64,000 nucleotides of DNA from Sedimentisphaera salicampi (GTDB lineage Bacteria; Planctomycetota; Phycisphaerae; Sedimentisphaerales; Sedimentisphaeraceae), in assembly GCF_002117005.1 (NCBI RefSeq), contig NZ_CP021023.1, positions 1,488,001-1,552,000 on the forward strand. The letters run 5' to 3'. The notes under the pieces were generated by a model. That model ran no database searches and had not been told where the DNA came from. It saw only the letters and a program-made list of their open reading frames with translations. Shown here piece by piece: positions 42,712 through 51,324 of this stretch (positions are counted from its first letter, which is position 1; each line of letters begins with the position of its first letter). Position numbers and translations under genes: made by a program.

Positions 42712-44079
42712 TTAAAGACTAACGTTTTTCTTTTTCGCTTTATTTGGTTTGTAGTTTGGGTTGGGCTTCATTTCCTGCGCACCCACTTCATCCCGCCAGC
42801 GACAGAGATCTTCGTAGAGCTCTTTTGTTTTCTCCGGCATCTTTTCTGCAAGGTCGTTCTTCTCGGAGATATCCCTTTCGAGGTTGTAGAGCTCTTTCTT
42901 GCCGTCTTCGAGATATTCAATGAGCTTGTAGTCGCCCTTTCTTATTGCACTTGCAGGTTTGGTTTTGTGGTAATGCGGGTAATGCCAGTAAATTGCCTCT
43001 CTGTCAATAGGCCTGCCTTCCTTTAGAAGCGGGCAGAGGTCAACGCCGTCGAGTGTTCTGTCAACTTTGTTTATCCCCGCCATTGAAAGGATTGTAGTGT
43101 ATAAATCGTGGCTCGTTGCGATTTCTTTTGTTTCCTCGCCGGCTTTTGTTACTCCAGGCCATTTGAAGATAAGCGGAACGCGTATTCCGCCTTCATAAAG
43201 CGTTCCCTTGCCGGCACGGAGGGGATAATTATGCGTCTTGCCGAAAAGACCGCCATTATCAGAGAAGAATATCACGATTGTATCCTCAAGGTCTTCGTGC
43301 TTCAGGAATCTTAGCATATCTGCAACGCTCTTGTCCATATCGGCCACCATCGCAGCATAGTCCGCTCTGTCCTGATACCTCGGCTCGAGACGGTCAAAGT
43401 ATTTTTTGTACTTCTCCTTAGTATCGCTTGAGCCGTAAACCGGCGTATGCACAGTGTAGTGCGAGAGGCAGGCAAAGAACGGCTTGTTTTGCTTTTTGCT
43501 GTCTCGGATGAAGTCCTGACACTGACGGGTGAGAGTTACTGTGCCTTTGGGGTCTTTGTCTGTTCTCTTCTTGTTGAGGCTCCAGTTTTCACCGCCGCGG
43601 TCGAATCCCATTTCTGTAGGGTGCGCACTGCCGCCCTGATGCCATTTGCCAAGCCAAGCGGTGTTATAGCCAATTTCCTTGAGGGCTTCTCCGATGGTTA
43701 TCTCTTTGTCGGGAAGGCGTTTCTGCCAGTCTGGAATTTGCAGCTTTTCGTGGGGGTGTTTATGCCCGGGTATCCAGTCTGTAAGATGAAGCCTTGCAGG
43801 GTGTTTGCCTGTGAGTATGCTTGCCCTTGTAGGCGAGCATACTGGGCAGGCTGCATAGGCATCGCTGAAGCTCAGCCCTTCCCTTGCGAGCTTGTCAACG
43901 CTCGGGGTATGGTAAGATTCGCTGCCGTAGCAGGAAACATCGCTGTAGCCCAAATCATCAATTAGAATCATAAGTATGTTTGGTTTTTTGCTCTGCTCTG
44001 CAAATAGATTTCCGCCTCCGATCGAAGCGGCTAATACGCCTGCGCCAGCAGTTTTAATAAAATTTCTCCGTGATAACAT
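42712..44079 (-). CDS. Tat-exported sulfatase (type I, formylglycine)
   Basis: 455 residues. Tat-type leader MLSRRNFIKTAGAGV; metal site D41-D42 (LIDDLG); formylglycine Cys81 in CSPTRAS followed by GKHPARLHL; LGKWH; and FFSDNGG. Similar in layout to the sulfatase at 3618 (both with 'AIYWHYPHYH' or 'AIFWHYPHYH'), indicating close paralogues. It is upstream of the ROK kinase. No maturase gene in the window. Confidence 0.93.
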   Translation of the reverse strand: MLSRRNFIKTAGAGVLAASIGGGNLFAEQSKKPNILMILIDDLGYSDVSCYGSESYHTPSVDKLAREGLSFSDAYAACPVCSPTRASILTGKHPARLHLTDWIPGHKHPHEKLQIPDWQKRLPDKEITIGEALKEIGYNTAWLGKWHQGGSAHPTEMGFDRGGENWSLNKKRTDKDPKGTVTLTRQCQDFIRDSKKQNKPFFACLSHYTVHTPVYGSSDTKEKYKKYFDRLEPRYQDRADYAAMVADMDKSVADMLRFLKHEDLEDTIVIFFSDNGGLFGKTHNYPLRAGKGTLYEGGIRVPLIFKWPGVTKAGEETKEIATSHDLYTTILSMAGINKVDRTLDGVDLCPLLKEGRPIDREAIYWHYPHYHKTKPASAIRKGDYKLIEYLEDGKKELYNLERDISEKNDLAEKMPEKTKELYEDLCRWRDEVGAQEMKPNPNYKPNKAKKKNVSL

Positions 44080-44099
44080 AGTACAAATCCTCGTTAAAA

Positions 44100-44657
44100 T
44101 TAAAAATCAATCAGCAAGTCTTCAGCCGGCATTCTTCCGGACGGTTCTTCCATCGCCTGAATCTGCTCGGGAAGCCTTGTTTTATCGCCTTTCCGCCCCA
44201 CTGCAACCGCAGCAGCAACTGCATAATCATCGCTTAGCCCAAGAAGCTCTGCTGCCTTCTGCTGTTTGAAGCCAGCCATTGCGTGCATACTTATCCCCAT
44301 CATCTGCGACTGAAGAGCCATTGCCATCCAGCTTGCGCCCGCATCGAAAAACGCCCATTCATTCGGGTTTCCGCTTTGCATATATGTTTTCTTATAGACA
44401 ATGTAAATAAGAGCGGCCGCACCGCCTGCCCATGCCTGATTTGGCTTTACAAGAGTTTCCACAAAGGCCTTCTTTTTCTCCTCGCTCAGGGCAACTGCAA
44501 ACCGCCAAGGCTGCTCATTATAGCAAGACGGGCTCCACCTTGCAGCCTCAAGGATAGTGAGGATCTGCTCCTGAGTTATAGGTTCATCTGAGAACGCCCT
44601 TGGCGACCATCTCTCCAGAAATACTGGATTTATATCTTTATCCGCTTTTCGCTGCAT
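44100..44657 (-). CDS. Nitroreductase family protein
   Basis: 185 residues. FMN-binding fold: 'RWSPRAFSDEPIT', 'ARWSPSCYNEQPWRFAVA', 'WAGGAAALIYIVYKK', 'AFFDAGASWMAMALQSQMMGISMHAMAGF' and the C-terminal 'AVGRKGDK'. Such enzymes reduce quinones, nitro compounds or related electron acceptors with NAD(P)H. The gene is 20 bp downstream of the sigma-54 regulator stop on the same strand, and 20 bp before the sulfatase gene start. Confidence 0.87.
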   Translation of the reverse strand: MQRKADKDINPVFLERWSPRAFSDEPITQEQILTILEAARWSPSCYNEQPWRFAVALSEEKKKAFVETLVKPNQAWAGGAAALIYIVYKKTYMQSGNPNEWAFFDAGASWMAMALQSQMMGISMHAMAGFKQQKAAELLGLSDDYAVAAAVAVGRKGDKTRLPEQIQAMEEPSGRMPAEDLLIDF

Positions 44658-44676
44658 CTGAGATCTCCTTCGAAAT

Positions 44677-46068
44677 CTAATTTAGTCCGTACTCTTTTAT
44701 CTTCCTGTAAAGCGTTCTCTCGCCTATGCCGAGGATACTGGAGGCCTTTTCTCTGTTGCCCTCGGTCATTTCGAGAGTGCTCTGGATTGCCTGCTTTTCA
44801 ATCTCCTCAAGAGACTGCCCTGCCAGCAGCTTCGGCTCTGCCTCGGGCTTGGGGCTGCTGAGCTTGGGCATTGAGTTAACCTCCGGCGGAACATCCCCGG
44901 GCTCAATCACGTCCGACTCGCTCATCAGAGCCATCGTCCTAACAACGTTTCTAAGCTCTCTTATATTTCCGGGCCAGGGGTAGCTCAGAAGTATATCCAT
45001 ACAGTTTTTCGAGATGTCCTTGGTATCCACTCCCAGCTCAGAACAGGCCTGTTCGAGGAAATAATACAATAAATCAGGGATGTCTTCCTGCCTAGAACGA
45101 AGCGGAGGCAAAACAATGCTCACCCCCTTGATCCTGAAGTAGAGGTCTTCCCTGAATTTTTTCTGCTCTACGAGCTTGGAAAGGTCGCAGTTTGTTGCGC
45201 TTACTACCCTTACATCCACTCTCACAGGCTTGTTCGAACCGACTGGAATGATTATCCCATCCTCAAGCACGCGAAGGAGCTTTGCCTGCATACTCATCGG
45301 CATATCGCCAATCTCATCGAGGAATAAAGTGCCTTTATCGCCCACCTCGAATAGTCCCTTTCGGTCTGTGGCGGCGCCGGTGAAAGCACCTTTTACATGG
45401 CCGAAAAGCTCGCTTTCTAGCAGTGATTCATTCAGCCCAGCGCAGTTTATTGGGCGGAATTCGTTGCCCGCACGGTTTGAGTTCATATGTATAGCACGGG
45501 CAGTAAGCTCTTTCCCAGTTCCCGATTCGCCCTCTATCAAAACGCTGAGATTGGTGGGGGCGGCCTTGCTTATCACCTTGTAAATATGCCGCATTGCGGG
45601 GGATTTGCTCTTTACGCCCTCGAAATAAAAGCTGCGGTCTGAACCTGCCTGACCGGATCGGGCGGCCTGAATTGGATCGGGCGCGCTGAGGCTGAAACTC
45701 TTATTGAGCCCTTCAAAAAGCTTTTCGAGAGATTCACGAGTTACTGGCCTTTCGAGAAAATCATAAGCACCGAGCCAAATCGCCTGCTTGCAGGCATCAA
45801 TTGAGGCAGATGAGGCAAGCATTACAAACCTCGCTGCCCTGTATTGACGCTTAAGCCCCTTGATAAGCTCAAAACCGTCTATCTCAGCCCCGGCCATCAT
45901 ATCCGTAAGCACCAGCGGAGCCTTCACGCGGTTCATCACATTAGCCGCATCTTCTGCGCTCTGGGCGTAGTAAACCCTTTCGCAGAGCCCCTCAAGAAGA
46001 CTTCCAACGCGTTCGGCGCGTCTGGAGTTTTCGTCAACTATAAGAACTGTTATGCCTCTGTCTTTCAT
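44677..46068 (-). CDS. Sigma-54-dependent response regulator (NtrC type)
   Basis: 463 residues. Receiver domain ~5-120 with phosphoacceptor Asp56 (VLTDMM); AAA+ domain with Walker A at 180-187 (GESGTGKE) and the sigma-54-contacting GAFTGA at 227-232, 'GTLFLDEIGDMP' Walker B, and 'LLSYPWPGNIRELRNVV'; C-terminal Fis-type HTH at ~425-463 (ASSILGIGERTLYRKI). It activates transcription from sigma-54 promoters when phosphorylated. No adjacent histidine kinase, so it is an orphan; targets unknown. Confidence 0.95.
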   Translation of the reverse strand: MKDRGITVLIVDENSRRAERVGSLLEGLCERVYYAQSAEDAANVMNRVKAPLVLTDMMAGAEIDGFELIKGLKRQYRAARFVMLASSASIDACKQAIWLGAYDFLERPVTRESLEKLFEGLNKSFSLSAPDPIQAARSGQAGSDRSFYFEGVKSKSPAMRHIYKVISKAAPTNLSVLIEGESGTGKELTARAIHMNSNRAGNEFRPINCAGLNESLLESELFGHVKGAFTGAATDRKGLFEVGDKGTLFLDEIGDMPMSMQAKLLRVLEDGIIIPVGSNKPVRVDVRVVSATNCDLSKLVEQKKFREDLYFRIKGVSIVLPPLRSRQEDIPDLLYYFLEQACSELGVDTKDISKNCMDILLSYPWPGNIRELRNVVRTMALMSESDVIEPGDVPPEVNSMPKLSSPKPEAEPKLLAGQSLEEIEKQAIQSTLEMTEGNREKASSILGIGERTLYRKIKEYGLN

Positions 46069-46307
46069 CGATTTATATATTCTCCGGAAGTTTTATGCCG
46101 GCAAAATAGCGGGTACAGCATTCTCTATCAAGCCCGAAAATTATGCCGGCAGAAACTTTGGCTTTGCAGTAAAATTATTCAAAGGCATTAGTATAAACTA
46201 ACGCCCCTGTTTTGCAATATACAAGCAGATTATCTTGTGTTTTAAGGGTTTGAGAGAGGAAAAAAGAAAAAGCTTTGAAAAAATTTTCAAAATTTTTGAT
46301 TTTTTTC

Positions 46308-46335
46308 TTGTTCGGTTTTTGTTCGGTATTATAAT
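46308..46335 (+). promoter_or_regulatory. recA promoter with candidate SOS direct repeat
   Basis: -35 TTGTTC (46308-46313), 16-bp spacer, -10 TATAAT (46330-46335) inside the palindrome GGTATTATAATACC (46325-46338). Overlapping the spacer is GTTC-N7-GTTC (46310-46324), the form of the LexA-binding direct repeat known from alphaproteobacteria. lexA is not in the window. Confidence 0.6.
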
Positions 46336-46382
46336 ACCCTTCAGTTGGTTAATGAAAACTTGATAATTCAGGAGCTCAGCAA

Positions 46383-47456
46383 ATGGCTAAATCAAAGAAA
46401 AATACCAAGAAAGAAAAGCAGGATGAGGGTAATCCAAATCTGCAGCGCACAATAGAAATGATCGAAAAGCAGTACGGTGCGGGTGCGATTATGAAGATGA
46501 ACGAATCTCGGCACCTTAACGTACGCAGCGTCAGCTCCGGTTCGCTTTCTCTGGATATCGCCCTTGGAGGAAAGGGGATTCCAAGAGGCAGAGTGGTAGA
46601 GGTGTTCGGTCCTGAGGCATCCGGAAAAACCACCCTCGCTCTGCATATGATCTCAGAAGCGCAGAAAGAAGGCGGTGTAGCGGCGTTTATTGATGCCGAA
46701 CACGCTCTGGACACCACATGGGCGAGGAAGATTGGCGTTGATGTATCAGGGCTGCTGGTGAGTCAGCCGGAGACAGGCGAACAGGCTCTGGATATTGCAG
46801 AGCTTCTGGTGAAGAGCAACTCCGTTGATATTATCGTGGTGGACTCTGTGGCAGCGCTTGTGCCCGAGGCGGAGATCACAGGCGAGATGGGCGATAATCA
46901 CGTTGGGCTTCAGGCAAGGCTTATGAGCCAGGCGATGAGAAAGCTTACAGGGATTATGAGCAAGAGCAAAACGATCCTCGTTTTCATCAACCAGATAAGG
47001 CAGAAAATCGGCGTTATGTTCGGGAATCCTGAAACCACCACCGGCGGGAACGCACTAAAATTTTACAGCTCTGTGAGACTTGATGTAAGGCGAATCGCCA
47101 CGCTTAAAGACTCCGGCGGCGAGGCGTACGGAAACCGCACGAGGGTTAAGGTGGTGAAGAATAAGGTGGCCCCGCCATTCCGTCAGACAGAATTTGATAT
47201 CCTGTTTACCGGCGGGATAAACTGGGTAGGCGATATTATAGATACTGCGGTGAATAAAGACATCATCTCAAAAAGCGGGGCATGGCTGAATTACGGCGAC
47301 ATAAAGCTCGGGCAAGGCAGAGACAATGCAAAGCAGTTTATGCTGGAGAACCCCGAGATGATTGACGAAATTAAAACCAAGATAATCTCGCAGGAAGGCC
47401 TCCTTGAAGAGGATAATGAGGCAGAGGCTGTTAAAGAAGAGGAGACTGCTGAATAA
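46383..47456 (+). CDS. recA: Recombinase A
   Basis: 357 residues, start ATG 46383 with AGGAG 8 nt upstream. ATP-dependent DNA strand exchange and SOS co-protease. Walker A GPEASGKT at 76-83; 'DAEHALD', 'VVDSVAAL', '[10 protein letters not shown]', 'FINQIR' and '[15 protein letters not shown]' are all intact. The C-terminal tail is acidic ([18 protein letters not shown]), as usual. Full length. Transcribed away from the divergent sigma-54 regulator. A terminator lies about 110 nt after the stop. Confidence 0.98.
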   Translation: MAKSKKNTKKEKQDEGNPNLQRTIEMIEKQYGAGAIMKMNESRHLNVRSVSSGSLSLDIALGGKGIPRGRVVEVFGPEASGKTTLALHMISEAQKEGGVAAFIDAEHALDTTWARKIGVDVSGLLVSQPETGEQALDIAELLVKSNSVDIIVVDSVAALVPEAEITGEMGDNHVGLQARLMSQAMRKLTGIMSKSKTILVFINQIRQKIGVMFGNPETTTGGNALKFYSSVRLDVRRIATLKDSGGEAYGNRTRVKVVKNKVAPPFRQTEFDILFTGGINWVGDIIDTAVNKDIISKSGAWLNYGDIKLGQGRDNAKQFMLENPEMIDEIKTKIISQEGLLEEDNEAEAVKEEETAE

Positions 47457-47568
47457 TAAAAAGGCAGAAGGGTGAAAAAATCTGAAAGGATTCTGATTCT
47501 TTCACCCCTTAAAAAGCATACCAAAAGAACCTTCGTTCTTTTAAGTTACATAAAACTAATTCGGACAG

Positions 47569-47612
47569 GCAAAAGAGGCGCCTCGCGTGAGGTGAGCCTC
47601 TTCTGCTTTTTT
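47569..47612 (+). terminator. Rho-independent terminator after recA
   Basis: GCAAAAGAGGC pairs with GCCTCTTCTGC (one mismatch) around an inner GCCTCGCGTGAGG stem, followed by TTTTTT. A second hairpin, AAAAGAAC/GTTCTTTT, lies upstream at 47523-47542. Confidence 0.8.
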
Positions 47613-47940
47613 AAACGCTTCTGTGATTCTCGCCCCTGAGAAACACTGAGATTTATAAGACACTTAGCACCACTGAGATGCTCTAAGGATTTTTGTCCAG
47701 TAGCCAAAGCGATTCGAGGCTGTTAACCTTGTCAAAAAATCTCCCCTCTCCGCCGCAGGCGGACTATCTGTGTAGAAAAAACATTCTCCACATCAGAGCA
47801 GGATTATGTATTGCGGTGGCAGCGTACTTGCCGGCATAGAGCTTTCCCTCATTTATGTACCTGTCCCCTCCAATGTAAATATATATTTAAACCGAGCCAG
47901 TCCGCCGAAGGCGAAGACAAGCGGACGGACCGGCTGAGGC

Positions 47941-48050
47941 GGGCCTCCACGTGCGGCTCTGTTTAAATGTTCGCCTCGTAAAATCGCTGCGGAATACTAA
48001 TGACAATCAGAGCCACGCAAGAATCCGCCAAAGGCGGACGGAATAAGTGG
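47941..48050 (+). repeat. Dispersed repeat, copy D
   Basis: Core CACGTGCGGCTCTG to CAGAGCCACGC, with left dyad (CCGCCGAAGGCG near 47903) and right dyad CCGCCAAAGGCGG at 48023, then ATAAGTGGA. Same layout as copy B. It and its neighbours fill the 47613-48399 gap, in which I see no gene. Confidence 0.75.
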
Positions 48051-48399
48051 ATACAGACCAATTGAGAATATGCAGAAGACAAAGGCATAAGTTTTTTTTT
48101 CGCAGAATTTTCACGCTGCCCAGCCGGGCGAAAACGCTGGTTCGCCCCTGCTCGCCAACAAAACCCGCAAACAAAAAATCCTTTGCGAGTTTTCCGCCGC
48201 AGGCGGACTGGCGCAGCAAATAAACAGCAATAAATTCTGCAAAGCATTGCAGCATGATGATTTGCATTTTGCCAAAAAATATTGTTGCACACCTCGTAAA
48301 GGCAAGCCGCTGATTTTTCTTTTATTAAGCCCTTTTTGTTATAAAATATATTATCGTTTGCAATTGACAGTTTTCAGTTAAATCAAAACGGAGCGAGAA
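48051..48399. other. Repeat-derived intergenic DNA upstream of proC
   Basis: 350 bp containing a CCGCCGCAGGCGG dyad (48190) and a TTGCCAAAAAATATTGTTGCACAC block that matches repeat-associated sequence at 3185. No gene seen; the promoter for proC presumably lies in the AT-rich last 70 bp. Confidence 0.4.
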
Positions 48400-49206
48400 A
48401 TGGCTATAGGTTTTATCGGTGCTGGAAATATGGCTGAGGCTATAATCAAGGGGCTTATCTCTAATAAGGTTTACAACTGCGATGAGATCAATATCAGCGA
48501 TATCAGCGACAACCGCCTCGAATATATGCAGTCTGCCTACAGCATAAATACATTCAAATATAACAATCTTCTGGTAAGTTCAAGCGATCTTGCAGTGCTG
48601 GCGGTTAAGCCGCAGGTGGCGGGGGAAGTGATGGAGGCTCTCGACGATTTCCCTGTCGATAAGCCCGTTATCTCCATCGCAGCTGGGCTGAGGATTGAGA
48701 AAATCACAAAACTGCTGGGCGATAGGCCGGTGATTCGCGTTATGCCGAACACCCCCGCCCTTGCCGGCTGGGGAGCGGCAGGTATATTCGCTAACAAAAA
48801 GGGCGAGAAACACCTCCCGCTTGCAAAAAAAATCTTCTCTGCAATAGGCGAGGCTTTTGTGCTTTCAAGCGAGGATGATATGAATATCGTAACTGCTTTG
48901 AGCGGCTCGGGGCCTGCATATTTCTTCCTGCTTATGGAGGAGATGATAAACGCAGGGATCGAACTCGGGCTTGACGAAAAACTGGCCTCAGATCTTACGA
49001 TACAAACTGCGATCGGCGCCGCAATGCTTGCAAGACAGGGCAATAATGACAGCGAAACCCCTGAAGACCTGAGGAAGAAGGTTACTTCCCCGGGAGGCAC
49101 TACAGAAGCTGCCCTGAAAGAATTGGAAAACAATCAGCTCGGGGCATTGGTTATGCTTGCCGTATCACGGGCTAAGCAGAGAAGCGAAGAGCTTTCAAAG
49201 GTTTGA
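48400..49206 (+). CDS. proC: Pyrroline-5-carboxylate reductase
   Basis: 268 residues, cytoplasmic. Final step of proline synthesis, NAD(P)H-dependent reduction of pyrroline-5-carboxylate. N-terminal Rossmann 'GFIGAGNMAEAIIKG', 'AVKPQ', 'IAAGL', 'RVMPNTPA', the 'ALSGSGPAYFF' and 'LTIQTAIGAA' segments, and the 'VTSPGGTTEAAL' signature. Full length. The stop is followed by a GGAGG that serves the next gene, so an operon with DUF2905 is likely. Confidence 0.96.
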   Translation: MAIGFIGAGNMAEAIIKGLISNKVYNCDEINISDISDNRLEYMQSAYSINTFKYNNLLVSSSDLAVLAVKPQVAGEVMEALDDFPVDKPVISIAAGLRIEKITKLLGDRPVIRVMPNTPALAGWGAAGIFANKKGEKHLPLAKKIFSAIGEAFVLSSEDDMNIVTALSGSGPAYFFLLMEEMINAGIELGLDEKLASDLTIQTAIGAAMLARQGNNDSETPEDLRKKVTSPGGTTEAALKELENNQLGALVMLAVSRAKQRSEELSKV

Positions 49207-49222
49207 TAAGCGGAGGGATATC

Positions 49223-49456
49223 TTGCCGGAAGGGTACACTCAAATCGGAAAAATATTGATTATCGCAGGCCTTATAATCGCCGCAATTGGCGGGATTATG
49301 GTGTTTGCCCCGAGGCTGAACCTCTTCAGACTCCCGGGCGATATAAACATCAGCGGGAAGGGCTGGAAGATATACTTTCCGGTGGTGAGCTGCATTGTTA
49401 TATCACTCCTGCTTACGCTTATCTCCTGGATAATCAAGTACTTCAGCGGTAAATAA
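49223..49456 (+). CDS. DUF2905 family small membrane protein
   Basis: 77 residues from a TTG start (49223) with GGAGG 7 nt upstream; an earlier in-frame start inside proC is less likely. Two hydrophobic helices (ILIIAGLIIAAIGGIMVF and VVSCIVISLLLTLISWII) flank the conserved 'LPGDI' loop (FRLPGDINISGKGWKIYFP), the hallmark of DUF2905. Function unknown. It overlaps the next gene by one base (TAATG). Confidence 0.85.
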   Translation: MPEGYTQIGKILIIAGLIIAAIGGIMVFAPRLNLFRLPGDINISGKGWKIYFPVVSCIVISLLLTLISWIIKYFSGK

Positions 49457-50082
49457 TGGACTTCACAGCAAACCTTGAAGGGATTGAGATAAGGGTGGTA
49501 ACATCCCCGCGTGCCAAGCATCTCCGGCTCACTGTTTCGCAGAACGGGGCGAGGCTCAGTGTGCCTCGAGGCGTTTCCAGCCGGCGGGCGATTGAATTTC
49601 TCAAAACAAAACGGGACTGGCTCCGAAAATCGTTTGCGAAAGTAGAAAAACGCAAGGAGAACCTCAATTCTCGTTTGAAAGAGATGCCGAGGCTCGATCT
49701 GTATCAGCAGCAGGAGGAGATCTTCCGCAAAGCACAGCGGCTCGCAGACCGATTTGGGTTTGATTACAGCAAAATCACATTCCGCTGCCAGAAAACAAGG
49801 TGGGGAAGCTGCTCATCGAAAAACAATATCAGCCTGAATATCAATATGGTTCTTCTGCCTGAATACCTGCAGGATTATCTTATCCTCCACGAACTCGCCC
49901 ATACAAAGGTTAAATCGCACTGCAAGAAATTCTGGCATCTATTGGATGACTGCTGCGGGCAGCGATCTGCAAAGGCCCTCGACAAGGAGCTCAATTCATA
50001 CTCTATCCTATTCACCCCCGAACAGATATGGCAGCTCCACGAGGACAGAGCTCAGCCGAACATTTCTCAAGAAACTGAGTAA
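49456..50082 (+). CDS. YgjP/SprT-like zinc metallopeptidase (DUF45)
   Basis: 208 residues, cytoplasmic. The zinc motif is HELAHTKVKSHCKKFW: HExxH with a third His downstream, preceded by the family's 'KTRWGSCSSKNNISLN' block. A basic N-terminus ('PRAKHLRLTVSQNGARLSVPRG') is typical. Stop/start overlap with DUF2905 shows coupling. Substrate unknown. The tmRNA promoter starts at the stop codon. Confidence 0.9.
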   Translation: MDFTANLEGIEIRVVTSPRAKHLRLTVSQNGARLSVPRGVSSRRAIEFLKTKRDWLRKSFAKVEKRKENLNSRLKEMPRLDLYQQQEEIFRKAQRLADRFGFDYSKITFRCQKTRWGSCSSKNNISLNINMVLLPEYLQDYLILHELAHTKVKSHCKKFWHLLDDCCGQRSAKALDKELNSYSILFTPEQIWQLHEDRAQPNISQETE

Positions 50083-50110
50083 TTGAAATGTGCCGCAAAT
50101 GCGGTATAAT
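50083..50110 (+). promoter_or_regulatory. ssrA promoter
   Basis: TTGAAA (50083-50088), 16 bp, TATAAT (50105-50110), placed 13 nt before the tmRNA 5' end. Confidence 0.75.
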
Positions 50111-50122
50111 ACAATAACTCTT

Positions 50123-50481
50123 GGGGGCGACTGGCTTCGACCGGATAAGTTGACTCTCAAGCGGCATGTCCAGGATGGCAGTTGGCCTGGTAAAAAATCT
50201 GCTGACTATTTTTTATATGGCAAAAATAACTTTGCTATGGCTGCCTAAAAAATTGCAGCCCGTCAACCTGAAAGCTGCCCGTGCTTGAAGGTCTTGGCGC
50301 CAAAACTTACGGGATAGCCTGAGAAAGCTGCCTTCGGTTCTCAGGTGAAATTTAGAGGGCTGGTTTCTGCGAAGGCCTGTTTCTCAGCCTACCGCGGAAA
50401 CGAGAATTAAATGAGAAACTAAACATGTAGAAGCTTGGGATGAAGTATCACGGGACGAGGGTTCAATTCCCTCCGCCTCCA
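50123..50481 (+). ncRNA. ssrA: Transfer-messenger RNA (tmRNA)
   Basis: The 5' end GGGGGCGACTGGCTTCGAC and 3' end GGTTCAATTCCCTCCGCCTCCA form the tRNA-like domain; the acceptor stem GGGGGCG pairs with CGCCTCC with one G-U. The tag frame reads ADYFLYGKNNFAMAA then TAA, resume codon GCT. 359 nt, CCA not encoded. Rescues stalled ribosomes with SmpB. Standard one-piece tmRNA. Confidence 0.95.
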
Positions 50482-50849
50482 GTCGTTGTAATATAAAAAA
50501 CGCTTATAAAACAATGAGAGATATATCAGCAGCGGCATAACCGTTAGAAGGCTCTTGCAGACCTAAATTAAATAAGCGTTGTGAAGCTCAGGGAAAAATA
50601 TTTAGTCGTCCCTGAAAATCAAAGTTTTCGGGGAAATTCTTGAATTATATCAGTAGGGTAAAATCTTTTCTGTAAATTGTGTTTAATATTACTCTCTGGG
50701 TTCCTGTTTGTCAGGCCGATGCTTTGCATTAGGCATACCTCAGATTCGATCTCACCAAGGACACCCCTGCCATCTGCTGAGAGTTCCTGCTGCCGAGCCT
50801 GCATTGGGCTCTCACAGCCAAGTTAATAAACATTCAGGGCAAACCGAAA
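50482..50849. other. Intergenic region downstream of tmRNA
   Basis: A long inverted repeat AACGCTTAT (50499-50507) / ATAAGCGTT (50572-50580), and a hairpin near 50611-50634 (CCCTGAAAA...TTTTCGGGG). It may be a structured 3' region or small RNA. A 61-codon frame here (50619-50804, -) is not supported. Confidence 0.4.
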
Positions 50850-50879
50850 AGCAGAAGCTCCCCTAAAGAAGCTTCTGCT
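50850..50879 (-). terminator. Terminator of the ACP operon
   Basis: AGCAGAAGCT pairs with AGCTTCTGCT; on the minus strand the stem is followed by TTTTCGG, just after the ACP stop codon. Confidence 0.75.
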
Positions 50880-50905
50880 GATAATTTTGTTTGTAAGCTT
50901 AAACC

Positions 50906-51295
50906 TTAGCTTACTTTGGTTTCTACGAATTTCACAATTGATTCAACGGTGAAAAGATCCGGAAGCTTGTTGATATCGGGATCTGCCTCAAACTCACTAA
51001 AATCAGTATGCGGCATTTTGTCCTTGAGCTCAGCGAGGCCGGCTTCTGTCAGTTTGCCGTCCTGCACATACTCGCCGTTTTCCATGATTGAATCGGCAGG
51101 AAAAAGCTCTTCCCTCGGAATCTTTATATCAAAAGCCTTCTCAAGATTGAACGTAATATCGAGAAAATCGATGCTCTCAGCTCCGAGGTCTCCCATTAGA
51201 GTAGCTTCAGGTGTTACCTCATCGTCATCGAGCCCGAGTGCATCAGCGAGAACTTCCTGCACCTTCTCAAAAATTTCATCACGACTCATCGCCAT
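50906..51295 (-). CDS. Acyl carrier protein (extended form)
   Basis: 129 residues. Residues ~1-60 are an ACP with the phosphopantetheine Ser in GAESIDFLDI, the usual DSL replaced by ESI. The remaining ~60 residues (IKIPREELFPADSIMENGEYVQDGKLTEAGLAELK) form a longer second half than in standard ACPs, ending FTVESIVKFVE. It is next to a hotdog dehydratase-like gene in the same operon. Similar long ACPs occur in planctomycetes; the pathway is probably an uncommon lipid or polyketide, which is inference. RBS present; ATG 51295. Confidence 0.88.
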   Translation of the reverse strand: MAMSRDEIFEKVQEVLADALGLDDDEVTPEATLMGDLGAESIDFLDITFNLEKAFDIKIPREELFPADSIMENGEYVQDGKLTEAGLAELKDKMPHTDFSEFEADPDINKLPDLFTVESIVKFVETKVS

Positions 51296-51324
51296 TTCTA
51301 AATCTCCTTACTTTCTGTTTATTG

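Noticed and set aside
50619-50804. 61-codon minus-strand frame near tmRNA
   Set aside because: No ribosome-binding site, fold or neighbour logic; probably chance.
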